Positions 41,273 through 50,916 of a DNA stretch of 64,000 nucleotides are shown piece after piece. The notes under the pieces were generated by a model, which was not told the origin of the DNA, made no database searches, and was given only the letters and a program-made list of their open reading frames with translations. Made by a program: the position numbers and the translations under genes. The stretch is from an uncultured Paracoccaceae bacterium. Its GTDB lineage: Bacteria > Pseudomonadota > Alphaproteobacteria > Rhodobacterales > Rhodobacteraceae. The stretch lies in the NCBI GenBank assembly GCA_947502145.1, contig CANMYO010000001.1, positions 310,001 to 374,000 of the forward strand. Direction: 5' to 3'. The stretch's first letter is position 1; every line of letters starts with the position of its first letter.

Positions 41273-41715
41273 GGGCGCTTGCCTGACAGCACATAGTCCA
41301 GAATTTGCACGACCTGCCGCGGCGTTTGCACAACCGCCAGCGCCGCGGCATCAACCTCTTTCAGCGCGTGCTGGTGATCATCGCCATGCATGACAATCAG
41401 CGATTTACCCAGGGCGGCGGCATACCCCGCATCAAACGCGGCGTTCCACTGTTTGTACTTTTCGCCAAACCGCACCACCACGATATCCGCGTTTTCGATC
41501 CCGTGACGGGTGCGGATGGCGTTCAGCTTTGCGCCCTTGTGGTCGTGCCAGAATTTGTCGGGTTCGGCCCCCATGATCGCAACGCCGCAATCATCGGATG
41601 CGGCGTGATCGGTGACGGGACCGTCAAACGAAACTTCCAGCCCTGCTGCGCCGGTGGTGATCTGGTCGCGCCAATCGGTGTGAATCTCGCCGGACAGATA
41701 GATTTTCAAAGTCAT
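41269..41715 (-). CDS. YtoQ family protein
   Basis: LKIYLSGEIHTDWRDQI; FDGPVTDHAASDDCG; RTRHGIENADIVVVRFGEKYKQWNAAFDAGYAAALGK; start at 41715. Confidence 0.9.
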   Translation of the reverse strand: MTLKIYLSGEIHTDWRDQITTGAAGLEVSFDGPVTDHAASDDCGVAIMGAEPDKFWHDHKGAKLNAIRTRHGIENADIVVVRFGEKYKQWNAAFDAGYAAALGKSLIVMHGDDHQHALKEVDAAALAVVQTPRQVVQILDYVLSGKRP

Positions 41716-41725
41716 GCTTGGCCTC

Positions 41726-42148
41726 CTAGAGGGGGTGTTCAAAATAGATTTTGGCGGCCTCGCGACCGGTTTCAACCCAGCCGCGCCGGGCATAAAACCG
41801 TTGCGTTGCGGTCATGTCCTTGTGTGTGGCCAGCAATATCCGGGCATATCCCGCGTCCCGCGCAGCCGCCATCGCCACGTCGATCAGCTTGCGGCCCAGC
41901 CCCTGCCCCGCGCCGTCAGGATGCACCGCAAGGTTCACCAGATGGGCGTGATCGCCAAGGCTCAGCACCACGCCGCCCAACACCCTGTCTCTGCCAGTGG
42001 CAACCCAGACGTGATTGTCACGCAGGTCATCCGCCAGCCCCTGATCAACCGCTGGCAGGTCAATGCCCGCCGCCACAAACGGCGCATAGGCGCTGCGGAT
42101 CGCCGCCGCCAACCCCGGCAGATCTGCAAGGGTCGCGGGCCGGATCAT
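41726..42148 (-). CDS. GNAT family N-acetyltransferase
   Basis: VNLAVHPDGAGQGLGRKLIDVAMAAARDAGYARILLATH; RFYARRGWVETGR. Confidence 0.92.
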   Translation of the reverse strand: MIRPATLADLPGLAAAIRSAYAPFVAAGIDLPAVDQGLADDLRDNHVWVATGRDRVLGGVVLSLGDHAHLVNLAVHPDGAGQGLGRKLIDVAMAAARDAGYARILLATHKDMTATQRFYARRGWVETGREAAKIYFEHPL

Positions 42149-44541
42149 CCCCGCAGCACGCCGCCGGTGGCCTTTGAGACCTTGGCGATGATCTTTGCGC
42201 CGATATCAGCGATGTCGTCGTCTTTCAGTGTCTTTTCAGTGGGTTGCAACCGCACCGTGATGGCGAGCGATTTCTTGCCCTCGCCCAGCGAGCCGCCGAT
42301 GAACTCATCAAAGACGCGCACGTCGCTGATCAGCGCCTTGTCTGCACCTGCCGCTGCGTTGACAAGCGTCAGCGCCTCGACGTCGGTATCCACGATAAAG
42401 GCAAAGTCGCGCTCGACAGCTTGCAGATCCTTGATCACCGCGGCGCCCTTGTTGGTGGTGCGGTTCTTGGGTTGCGGGATTTCCGCAGGCCAGATGGTAA
42501 AGCCCACGGCGGGGCCCTTCACGTCCATCTGTCGCAGAATGCGCGGATGGATTTCGCCAAAGACGGCCAGCACCTTCTTGGGGCCAAGGCAGATCTTGCC
42601 GTGCCGTCCGGGATGCCACCATTCGTCAGCCCCGCGCATGATCTGCACCTTTGCAGGGGCCCCGATGGCGGCCAGAACGGCCTCTGCGTCTGCCTTGGCG
42701 TCATAGACATCAACGTCGCGGGATGTGCCATGCACGTCCTTGGGGCCGGTTCTGCCAATCAGGATGCCGGTGATCAACGTATGCTGTTCGCCCGGTTCAC
42801 CGCCATGAAAGGCATCGCCGACCTCAAACAGTGCCATATCCGCAAATCCGCGCGCCTGATTGCGTGCCGCAGCCTGCAACAGGCCGGGCAGCAATGCCGG
42901 ACGCATATGCGACATTTCTGAGCTGATCGGGTTTTCAAGCATCGTGTCATCGGTCCCGCCGCTGAACAGCGCCGCAGAGGCTTGGTCGATAAAGCTGTAG
43001 GACACGCATTCATTGTACCCCAGTGCGGCACAGGTCCGCCGGGCCGCCCGCTGCCGGATCTGCGACGGGGTCAGGATCGGACGCGCAACGCCGGCATTCA
43101 TCCGTGGCAGCGGCTTGCCCTCAAGCTTGGTCAGGGATGCGATGCGCGCAACTTCTTCGACCAGGTCAGCCTCACCGGTGACGTCGGGGCGCCAGGGCGG
43201 CACATGGGCCATGTCGCCTTTCAGGCGGAACCCCAGCGCGGTCAGCGTCTGGCGCTGCTGGCTTTCGGGAATGTCCATGCCGACCAGGCTGATCACCCGC
43301 TTGGCGTCCAGCTTGTAGCTGCGTGCCGTGTCCGGCACCTTGCCCGCCTGGATAAGATTGGACACCTCGCCACCGGCATATTCAAGGATCATCGCTGTGG
43401 CAAATTCCACGCCGTCCGGGGTAAAGGACGGGTCAACCCCACGTTCAAATCGATAGCGGGCGTCAGAGTTAATCTTGAGCGCGCGTCCCGCATAGGCGAT
43501 CTGCACCGGATCCCAATAGGCGCTTTCGACAAAGACGTTTACCGTCTCATCGGTGCAGCCCGTCGCAACACCGCCCATGATCCCGGCAATGCTTTCCACG
43601 CCGGTGTCATCCGAAATCGCCATCTGCCCGGCCTGCAGCGCGTAGGTCTTGTCGTCGAGCGCAACAATCTCTTCGCCGCCCTTGGCCCGGTGCACCCGCA
43701 GGTTGCCATTAACCTTGTCGACGTCAAAAACGTGCAGCGGGCGGTTCAGATCATAGGTAAAGAAGTTGGTGACATCGACCAGAAAGCTGATCGGACGCAG
43801 GCCAATCGCCCGCAGGCGGTCCTGCAGCCATTGCGGGCTTGGGCCATTGTTGACGCCGCGGATTACCCGGCCGCAAAACACCGGACAGCCGTCGCGGGTG
43901 TCGTCGTCGATACTGACCGTGATATCCGCCTGAAACTGGCTTTCGATGCTGGGCGTCGCCAGCGGCTTGAGCGTGCCAAGACCCCGCGCGGCAAGATCAC
44001 GGGCAATGCCACGGACACCCAGCGCATCAGGGCGATTTGGCGTGATCGCGATCTCGATCACCGGGTCGACTTTTGCCGGGTCGTTCTGCGCCAGCCAATC
44101 CACAAAGGATTGCCCCACTTCGCCCGAGGGCAGCTCAATGATGCCGTCGTGTTCGTCGCTCAGTTCCATCTCGCGCTCGGAACACATCATGCCATAGCTT
44201 TCGATACCACGGATCTTGCCCACACCGATGGTGGTGTCGATGCCGGGCACATAGGTCCCCGGCGCGGCAATCACCACGGTGATCCCGGCGCGGGCATTGG
44301 GGGCGCCGCAAATGATCTGCGTCATCCCGTCCTTGGTGTTGACCTGACAGACTTTCAACCGGTCCGCCTCGGGATGCTTTTCAGCGCTTTCAACCTGGCC
44401 GATCGTAAACGCACCCAAGGATTCGATAGGGTTTTCAACGCCTTCGACTTCGAGTCCAAGGTCGGTCAGCACATCGGTTATCTCTTCAACCGAAGCATCG
44501 GTGTCGAGGTGCGATTTCAGCCAGGAGAGCGTGAATTTCAT
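42145..44541 (-). CDS. pheT: phenylalanine--tRNA ligase subunit beta
   Basis: MKFTLSWLKSHLDTDASVEEITDVLTDLGLEVE; tRNA-binding, B5 and FDX-ACB domains. Confidence 0.98.
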   Translation of the reverse strand: MKFTLSWLKSHLDTDASVEEITDVLTDLGLEVEGVENPIESLGAFTIGQVESAEKHPEADRLKVCQVNTKDGMTQIICGAPNARAGITVVIAAPGTYVPGIDTTIGVGKIRGIESYGMMCSEREMELSDEHDGIIELPSGEVGQSFVDWLAQNDPAKVDPVIEIAITPNRPDALGVRGIARDLAARGLGTLKPLATPSIESQFQADITVSIDDDTRDGCPVFCGRVIRGVNNGPSPQWLQDRLRAIGLRPISFLVDVTNFFTYDLNRPLHVFDVDKVNGNLRVHRAKGGEEIVALDDKTYALQAGQMAISDDTGVESIAGIMGGVATGCTDETVNVFVESAYWDPVQIAYAGRALKINSDARYRFERGVDPSFTPDGVEFATAMILEYAGGEVSNLIQAGKVPDTARSYKLDAKRVISLVGMDIPESQQRQTLTALGFRLKGDMAHVPPWRPDVTGEADLVEEVARIASLTKLEGKPLPRMNAGVARPILTPSQIRQRAARRTCAALGYNECVSYSFIDQASAALFSGGTDDTMLENPISSEMSHMRPALLPGLLQAAARNQARGFADMALFEVGDAFHGGEPGEQHTLITGILIGRTGPKDVHGTSRDVDVYDAKADAEAVLAAIGAPAKVQIMRGADEWWHPGRHGKICLGPKKVLAVFGEIHPRILRQMDVKGPAVGFTIWPAEIPQPKNRTTNKGAAVIKDLQAVERDFAFIVDTDVEALTLVNAAAGADKALISDVRVFDEFIGGSLGEGKKSLAITVRLQPTEKTLKDDDIADIGAKIIAKVSKATGGVLRG

Positions 44542-44676
44542 GGGTGCGGTATCCGGTAAATCAAGTGTCGCAACCTCTTAGCGCATGTGGCGGGCAGGTG
44601 AAAGCGGTGGCCGCATGTACAGGGTTAACGGCGTTTTTACGTTGCTCTGGTGAAGTCGCGGCGACCGAAGCAGATT

Positions 44677-44952
44677 ATGGCCACCGACATGGAACTGACC
44701 GGACGCACCTATATCTTTGCCGCCGCAACGCTGCTGATCCTTGCAGCGGCGCTTAAGGTCTATGACGACTACGCCGATACGCCTCAGGGTCAGTACCGCC
44801 TGCGCGCGCTCAAGATGTCGATCTGCGAAAAGGTCGGGGTCGGCGCGGTGTCCTTGCGGTTTGGCTGTCACCCCGACCTGATCCGTGCTGAGACCGGCGC
44901 GCGCCCCAAGGTGCGACGCGGTGCCGGCGATGCACCGTTGCCGGGCAGCTAG
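44677..44952 (+). CDS. small hypothetical membrane protein
   Basis: MATDMELTGRTYIFAAATLLILAAALKVYDDYADTPQGQYRLRALK; single TM; antisense to the pheS-pheT direction. Confidence 0.5.
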   Translation: MATDMELTGRTYIFAAATLLILAAALKVYDDYADTPQGQYRLRALKMSICEKVGVGAVSLRFGCHPDLIRAETGARPKVRRGAGDAPLPGS

Positions 44953-44967
44953 CCGCGGCGCTTTGCC

Positions 44968-46041
44968 TTAACGGCTTAGCCCGCCGTGCAGGGTTGGCAC
45001 GTCCAGCGGGTTGAACCCGTAGTGATGCATCCACCGCAGGTCGCTTTCAAAGAAGGCGCGCAAATCGGGGATGCCGTATTTCAGCATCGCCAGCCGGTCG
45101 ATCCCAAGGCCAAAGGCAAAGCCCTGCCATTCAGCAGGGTCAATCCCGGCATTTTTCAGCACATTGGGATGCACCATGCCAGAGCCGCCTGCTTCCAGCC
45201 AGTCGTCCCCTTCGCCCAGTTTCAGCTGGCCATCCACCCAGGAACAGCGAAAGTCGATCTCGGCAGAGGGTTCGGTAAAGGGGAAATGCGAGGCACGAAA
45301 GCGGACCTCGATCTTGTCGACTTCAAAAAAGGCGGCGGCAAATTCCTCAAGGCACCATTTCAGATGGGCCATCGAAATATCGCGATCAATGGCCAGCCCT
45401 TCGATCTGGTGGAACATCGGCGTATGGGTCTGGTCGTAATCAGCGCGATAGACGCGACCGGGGCAGATGATGCGGATCGGTGCGCCCTGCGCCTCAAGCG
45501 CGCGGATCTGCACCGGGCTGGTGTGCGTGCGCAGCACATGCGGCGGGCGGTCGTCGCCCTCTCTCCGGTGCGTGTAAAATGTGTCCATCTCAGCCCGCGC
45601 CGGGTGGTGGCCGGGGATATTCAGCGCATCAAAGTTGTACCAGTCGCTTTCGATCTGCGGCCCTTCGGCAACCGAAAAACCCATATCGGCAAAGATCGCG
45701 GACACCTCTTCGGTGACCTGGCTGATCGGGTGGATCGACCCTTGCCGCGTCGGGCGTGCGGGCAACGTCACATCAAGCCATTCATCGCGCAGGCGCGCGT
45801 CAAGCGCCGCATCGGCAAGCGCCGCCTTCTTGGCCACCAGTGCGGCGTTAATTTCGCCTTTCAGGGCGTTCAGTGCCGGGCCGGCGGTTTGGCGTTCTTC
45901 CGGCGTCATCTTGCCCAGTTCGCGCATCTGCAGGCTGATCTCGCCCTTTTTGCCCAGCGCCTGAACCCGCAGGTCTTCAAGGCTGTTTTCGTCTGCGGCA
46001 TTGCCAATCAGGTCAAGGTATTTGGCTTTGAGATCGTCCAT
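44968..46041 (-). CDS. pheS: phenylalanine--tRNA ligase subunit alpha
   Basis: [69 protein letters not shown]. Confidence 0.98.
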   Translation of the reverse strand: MDDLKAKYLDLIGNAADENSLEDLRVQALGKKGEISLQMRELGKMTPEERQTAGPALNALKGEINAALVAKKAALADAALDARLRDEWLDVTLPARPTRQGSIHPISQVTEEVSAIFADMGFSVAEGPQIESDWYNFDALNIPGHHPARAEMDTFYTHRREGDDRPPHVLRTHTSPVQIRALEAQGAPIRIICPGRVYRADYDQTHTPMFHQIEGLAIDRDISMAHLKWCLEEFAAAFFEVDKIEVRFRASHFPFTEPSAEIDFRCSWVDGQLKLGEGDDWLEAGGSGMVHPNVLKNAGIDPAEWQGFAFGLGIDRLAMLKYGIPDLRAFFESDLRWMHHYGFNPLDVPTLHGGLSR

Positions 46042-46152
46042 TGCGCGGCCCTTTTTTGTCCAAAGACCTGCTACCCCGCCTGACCCCGCCTTGCAAGTTG
46101 CACACGTTCCGCAATTTATGAGATGTTATGATATGTCTGACTATCAGGTGGC

Positions 46153-47226
46153 ATGGACCGGATGATCCCGCTATGTGAATTTTTTGCTGCAACGCAGGGC
46201 GCGATGGCGCGCGGCGCTGACAGGGAAATCTCGGTGCCCATCGGGTTTCTGGATGATCTTTACCGTGCCACCACGCTGGATGAGGTGCTAGGCGTCTATT
46301 CCGTCTGGGGACGCCAGATCACCCGGGCTGACCGCTGTTCGGTCGCGCTGCGCGACGGGCCGGGGCAGCTGATGATCCATGCGCTTAATGGCGCATTCGG
46401 AATTGCCAAAGGCACTGTGCACAGGACGGAAAATACCGTTGTGGGGCAGGTCTATGCACGGCGCGAAATGCTGTTTCTGCCCGATGTGGCGCGGGTTGAT
46501 CAGATTGACGCGCGCCGGGTGCAGGCGCTGGGTTATGCCGCGGCGGTTTTCGCGCCGATCATCACCAGCGATCGTTGCTTTGGCGCGCTCTGCGTCACTT
46601 ACAAAAATCCGCTTGATAACCCGGGAAAACCCTTGGCGCTGTTGCAGGCGATGGCGCGCTGCCTCGCCACGCAGCTGCTGGTGATCGAACAAATGAAAAG
46701 CCTGCGGCTGATGGCACGCACGGATGCGCTGACCGGCGCCAAGAACCGGCACTTCCTGTCCGAACAATCCGACCACGTCTGGCAGGCATGGCGCCAGGAT
46801 GATGTCGCCTTCAGTTTCCTGTCGCTGGACATCGACCATTTCAAGGCGATCAACGATTCCCACGGCCATGATGTGGGCGATGCGGTTCTGCGGATGCTTG
46901 TTGACCGCTTGCAGGGGAACGTGCGCGGGCAGGATACGCTGATCCGCACCGGCGGTGAGGAATTTGGCCTGCTGATGGCCCGCGTCGGCCTTGATGACGC
47001 GATCCCCATGGCAAGCCGCCTACGCGAAACCGTCGTGTCCCAGCCCTTTGCAATTTGCGACCTGCGATTGCCAATCACGGTCAGCTTCGGGATTGCCGCA
47101 GCATCACAGGCAGATCAGACCTTTGAAGATGTGGTCAAACGCAGTGACGTCGCCCTCTACCGGGCCAAGGAAACCGGGCGCGATCGCATCATCGTGGCCC
47201 GCGACGATCAGCTGTTGCCGGCCTGA
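46153..47226 (+). CDS. GAF-GGDEF diguanylate cyclase
   Basis: GAF-like N-terminus; RTDALTGAKNRHFL; LDIDHFKAINDSHGHDVGDAVL; RGQD I-site then TLIRT then GGEEF. Confidence 0.92.
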   Translation: MDRMIPLCEFFAATQGAMARGADREISVPIGFLDDLYRATTLDEVLGVYSVWGRQITRADRCSVALRDGPGQLMIHALNGAFGIAKGTVHRTENTVVGQVYARREMLFLPDVARVDQIDARRVQALGYAAAVFAPIITSDRCFGALCVTYKNPLDNPGKPLALLQAMARCLATQLLVIEQMKSLRLMARTDALTGAKNRHFLSEQSDHVWQAWRQDDVAFSFLSLDIDHFKAINDSHGHDVGDAVLRMLVDRLQGNVRGQDTLIRTGGEEFGLLMARVGLDDAIPMASRLRETVVSQPFAICDLRLPITVSFGIAAASQADQTFEDVVKRSDVALYRAKETGRDRIIVARDDQLLPA

Positions 47227-47254
47227 CGGCGCCCCCCCGCGCCCATGCGGCCCA

Positions 47255-47290
47255 ACAAAAAAGGCCACACAGCGAACTGCGCGGCCTTTT
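47255..47290 (-). terminator. Rho-independent terminator downstream of rplT
   Basis: Minus-strand AAAAGGCC...GGCCTTTTTTG hairpin with T-run. Confidence 0.85.
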
Positions 47291-47312
47291 GGAATGTCTT
47301 GCGGCAGATGGC

Positions 47313-47672
47313 TTAGGCCATGGCTGCCTTTGCTTTGCCAACGATGGCCGCAAATGCCTCTGGTTCGTTGACGGCCAGATCGGCAAGTACCTTGCGGTCC
47401 ACTTCGATCCCCGCAAGGGTCAGGCCGTTGATGAACTTGGAGTATGTCAGCGACTCATCAATTGAACGCACACCGGCGTTGATCCGCTGGATCCAGAGCG
47501 AGCGGAAGTTCCGCTTGCGGTTATGCCGGTCACGGGTGGCATATTGGTTGGCTTTGTCGACGGCCTGCTTGGCGACCTTGAAGGTCTTGGAGCGACGGTC
47601 GTAATAACCTTTGGCAGCGTCGAGAACTTTCTTGTGACGACGATGAGTGACTGTTCCGCCTTTAACGCGCAT
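47313..47672 (-). CDS. rplT: 50S ribosomal protein L20
   Basis: [57 protein letters not shown]. Confidence 0.98.
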   Translation of the reverse strand: MRVKGGTVTHRRHKKVLDAAKGYYDRRSKTFKVAKQAVDKANQYATRDRHNRKRNFRSLWIQRINAGVRSIDESLTYSKFINGLTLAGIEVDRKVLADLAVNEPEAFAAIVGKAKAAMA

Positions 47673-47690
47673 ATCTCAAATTCCTTCTAA

Positions 47691-47891
47691 TTAACGTGCG
47701 TAGGGCATCATCGGTTTGATGATACCTTCGTCAGCTTTGCAAAGCGTGGTGGTGCCACGTGCATTGCGGAGGAATTTGTTGCTGCGCTTGATCATGCCGT
47801 GGCGCTTGCCAGCCTGGGCAGCGACCACGCGGCCAGAGGCCGTCACTTTGAACCGCTTTTTGCAGCTCGATTTCGTCTTCATCTTCGGCAT
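47691..47891 (-). CDS. rpmI: 50S ribosomal protein L35
   Basis: [42 protein letters not shown]; start at 47891. Confidence 0.98.
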   Translation of the reverse strand: MPKMKTKSSCKKRFKVTASGRVVAAQAGKRHGMIKRSNKFLRNARGTTTLCKADEGIIKPMMPYAR

Positions 47892-48030
47892 TTCCGTCTC
47901 CATCTTTGGGTCGGTTTACGCACGACTCGGCATGCCATTCTGGCCGGCCGCGCGGGTGAAGGTGGCGATATAGGACAGGATCACGGATCGCACAAGCCCG
48001 TTCAGCCCCCATAGGGGGACAAAATCGGGG

Positions 48031-48255
48031 TTATTGCGTGTAGCGGGCAACCACGCGGACAAAGACGTCCGGCAAGGTGTCAAATCCGTAGCTGGTGGGG
48101 CGTTGCTGCACCGCATAACCGATCATCAGACCGCCAATCAGGATCAAATAGGCAGGCAACCGTGGGGCCCGCCCATCCAGCAGCGCGCTGACGATTGCGG
48201 GAATCGCCAGTACGGCGATGACAAAACCGACGACAAAAAACAGATCCGGGTCCAT
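48031..48255 (-). CDS. small hypothetical membrane protein
   Basis: MDPDLFFVVGFVIAVLAIPAIVSALLDGRAPRLPAYLILIGGLMIGYAVQQRP; two TM helices. Confidence 0.7.
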   Translation of the reverse strand: MDPDLFFVVGFVIAVLAIPAIVSALLDGRAPRLPAYLILIGGLMIGYAVQQRPTSYGFDTLPDVFVRVVARYTQ

Positions 48256-48290
48256 GACCCACCCTCTACGCAATAATGGTTACCAGTGTA

Positions 48291-49736
48291 TTACTCTGGA
48301 TCAGCCGCGAAAATCAATCGCTCTGCTACAGGTGCGACGCGCAGAATATTGGTCGACCCGGGCGTATTGAACGGCACCCCGGCGGTGACAACAACCATGT
48401 CGTCTTCGGTGGCCATCTCCTGGGATTTTGCGGCGCGCACGGCGGCGATAACCGCATCCTTGAATCGGTCAACCGGGCCAGTCACGACACAATTGTTCCC
48501 CCAGGACAGGCACAGGCGACGCGCGGTGGTGATGTAGTTGGTCAAGGCCACAATCGGCACCCGCGGACGTTCACGCGCCACCAAAAGCGCGGTCGCGCCG
48601 GACTGCGAAAAGCAGCAAATCGCCTTGATGTCCGTCGTTTCCGCGATTTCGCGGGCGGCGGCAACGATGCCGTCGGCAACTGTCGTGCGTTTGGCGACGC
48701 GCGACGCTTCGATGATCTCGGTATAGGTCGGATCGCTTTCGACCTCTTGCGCGACGTTGTTCATGGTTGCGACCGCTTCGATGGGATAGCTGCCTGCCGC
48801 GGATTCCGCGGACAGCATGATTGCGTCGGACCCTTCGTAAATCGCCGTTGCCACGTCCGACACTTCGGCCCGTGTCGGCATCGGCGATTCAATCATTGAT
48901 TCCAGCATCTGTGTGGCCACGATCACGGGCTTGGCAGCGGTGCGGCATTTGCGCACCAGCTGTTTCTGGATCGGCGGCACGTTCTGCACCGGCAATTCGA
49001 CGCCCAGATCGCCGCGGGCCACCATGATGCCGTCGCTGACCGCCAGAATATCGTCAAAGTTCTTGACCGCTGCGGGCTTTTCGATCTTGGACAGGATCGC
49101 CGCGCGACCATTGCACAGGGCGCGGGCCTCGGCCACGTCAGAGGGGCGCTGCACAAAGGACAGGGCCAGCCAATCAACGCCCAGCTCGCAGACAAATTCC
49201 AGATCCTTGCGGTCCTTTTCCGACAATGCGGCCAGCGGCAGCACAACATCAGGCACGTTCACGCCCTTGCGGTTGGAAATGACGCCGCCGACGATGACTT
49301 CGCAGTCGGCAAAATCCGCACCGCAGTCCTTGACCCGCAGCTTGATCTTGCCGTCGTTGACCAAAAGGTGCGATCCCGGCTCAAGCGCGTCAAAGATTTC
49401 CTTGTGCGGCAGGCAGACGCGGTTCACGTCCCCCTCGGCGCTGTCCAGGTCCAGCCGAAAGGCCGCCCCCTCGATCAGTTCTTCCTCGCCCTTGGCAAAA
49501 ACGCCGACGCGCAATTTCGGGCCCTGCAGATCGGCCAGAATACCGATCGGGCTATCAAGATCCTTCTCGACCTTACGAATGATTTCGTGCCGCACGCGGA
49601 TTTCGTCGTGATCCCCGTGGCTCATGTTCAGGCGAAAGACGTCCGCGCCGGCCTCGTGCAGTGCGCGGATCATCTCGTAGTCATTTGAAGCAGGGCCAAG
49701 GGTAGCGACAATCTTCACATTGCGGTGGCGTCTCAT
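48291..49736 (-). CDS. pyk: pyruvate kinase
   Basis: MRRHRNVKIVATLGPASNDYEMI; GIMVARGDLGVELP; SDAIMLSAESAAGSYPIEAV. Confidence 0.98.
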   Translation of the reverse strand: MRRHRNVKIVATLGPASNDYEMIRALHEAGADVFRLNMSHGDHDEIRVRHEIIRKVEKDLDSPIGILADLQGPKLRVGVFAKGEEELIEGAAFRLDLDSAEGDVNRVCLPHKEIFDALEPGSHLLVNDGKIKLRVKDCGADFADCEVIVGGVISNRKGVNVPDVVLPLAALSEKDRKDLEFVCELGVDWLALSFVQRPSDVAEARALCNGRAAILSKIEKPAAVKNFDDILAVSDGIMVARGDLGVELPVQNVPPIQKQLVRKCRTAAKPVIVATQMLESMIESPMPTRAEVSDVATAIYEGSDAIMLSAESAAGSYPIEAVATMNNVAQEVESDPTYTEIIEASRVAKRTTVADGIVAAAREIAETTDIKAICCFSQSGATALLVARERPRVPIVALTNYITTARRLCLSWGNNCVVTGPVDRFKDAVIAAVRAAKSQEMATEDDMVVVTAGVPFNTPGSTNILRVAPVAERLIFAADPE

Positions 49737-49843
49737 GGGGAGGTTCCTTCGGATCGTAGGCATCGTTAGCGGTAACGAAAAGTTGCGCCCTTATTGCGCA
49801 ATTCCATTCCGGTCACAACTGGCCTAAAGGCGGTAACAGGATA

Positions 49844-50587
49844 ATGACGGTGCCCATGCAACACGATGCCTATGAAATAAGCGGTGCGGACCGGGTAAGC
49901 CGTTGGCTTATCACATGTGATCACGCAACCAACCGCGTCCCCGACTGGGTCAACGGCGGTGACCTTGGGTTACCCTGCGCGGATATGGCCCGCCACATCG
50001 CTTATGATCCCGGTGCCGCCGGGGTGTCGCTGGCGCTGGCCAAGGCGCTTAACGCGCCGGCGATTCTGTCGCGGTTTTCGCGTCTGGTCATCGACCCCAA
50101 CAGGGGTGTTGATGATCCGACGCTGCTGATGCGGCTTTATGACGGGACAGTCATTCCCGCCAATGCCCGCGCGGACAAGGCCGACCGCCTGACCCGCCTT
50201 TATGAGCCCTATCATGACGCATTGGCCCGGCTGGCCGCCCGGCAAGATGACACGGTGATCTGCGCGGTTCACAGTTTTTCCCCGAAATTGCGCGGCCGCA
50301 GGCCCCGCCCCTGGGACATCGGCATCCTTTATTCCCACACCGATGATCGGCTGGCCAAACCGCTGATTGCCGCGCTGCGACAAGAGGACTGGTGTACAGG
50401 CGAAAATGAACCATATTCTGGGCATCTGCCCGGTGATGCGATCGACCGCCATGCGCTGCAGCACAATCGCCCCAATGTGCTGATTGAGCTGCGCAATGAC
50501 CTGATTGCCGACGCTGCCGGTCAAACGCTCTGGGCACAGCGCCTTGCTCCGATCTTGTCGGATGTGCTGGCCAAAACCGGTCTTTGA
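49844..50587 (+). CDS. N-formylglutamate amidohydrolase family protein
   Basis: LITCDHATNRVPDW; SRFSRLVIDPNRGVDDPTLL; CAVHSFSPKLRGRRPRPWDIGILYS. Confidence 0.93.
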   Translation: MTVPMQHDAYEISGADRVSRWLITCDHATNRVPDWVNGGDLGLPCADMARHIAYDPGAAGVSLALAKALNAPAILSRFSRLVIDPNRGVDDPTLLMRLYDGTVIPANARADKADRLTRLYEPYHDALARLAARQDDTVICAVHSFSPKLRGRRPRPWDIGILYSHTDDRLAKPLIAALRQEDWCTGENEPYSGHLPGDAIDRHALQHNRPNVLIELRNDLIADAAGQTLWAQRLAPILSDVLAKTGL

Positions 50588-50598
50588 AGGAGAACACA

Positions 50599-50898
50599 AT
50601 GGACGATCAAACCCGTATCGAGCTAGAGGCCGCCGCCTTTCGTCGCCTGCAAAAGCACCTGCAAGAGGACCGCACGGATGTGCAGAACATCGACATGATG
50701 AATCTGGCCGGGTTCTGCCGCAACTGCCTGTCGCGCTGGTATCAGGAAGCGGCAAACGAACGCGGCATCGAAATGACAAAGGACGAAGGACGTGCTGCGT
50801 TTTATGGCATGCCGTTTGACGCATGGAAGGCCAAGTACCAGACCGAGGCCAGCGCCACCGCAAAGGCCGCCTTTTCCAAAAGCCACCCGGATCACTAA
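50599..50898 (+). CDS. DUF1244 family protein
   Basis: AAFRRLQKHLQEDRTDVQNIDMMNLAGFCRNCLSRWYQEAANERGIEMTKDEGRAAFYGMPFDAWKAKYQ. Confidence 0.93.
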   Translation: MDDQTRIELEAAAFRRLQKHLQEDRTDVQNIDMMNLAGFCRNCLSRWYQEAANERGIEMTKDEGRAAFYGMPFDAWKAKYQTEASATAKAAFSKSHPDH

Positions 50899-50916
50899 GA
50901 CCGCAGCCGGGCCGCG

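Noticed and set aside
42982-44559. 525-aa plus-strand ORF
   Set aside because: Fully antisense to pheT; no recognisable motifs; typical GC-rich shadow ORF.
44986-46083. 365-aa plus-strand ORF
   Set aside because: Antisense to pheS; composition of a shadow frame.
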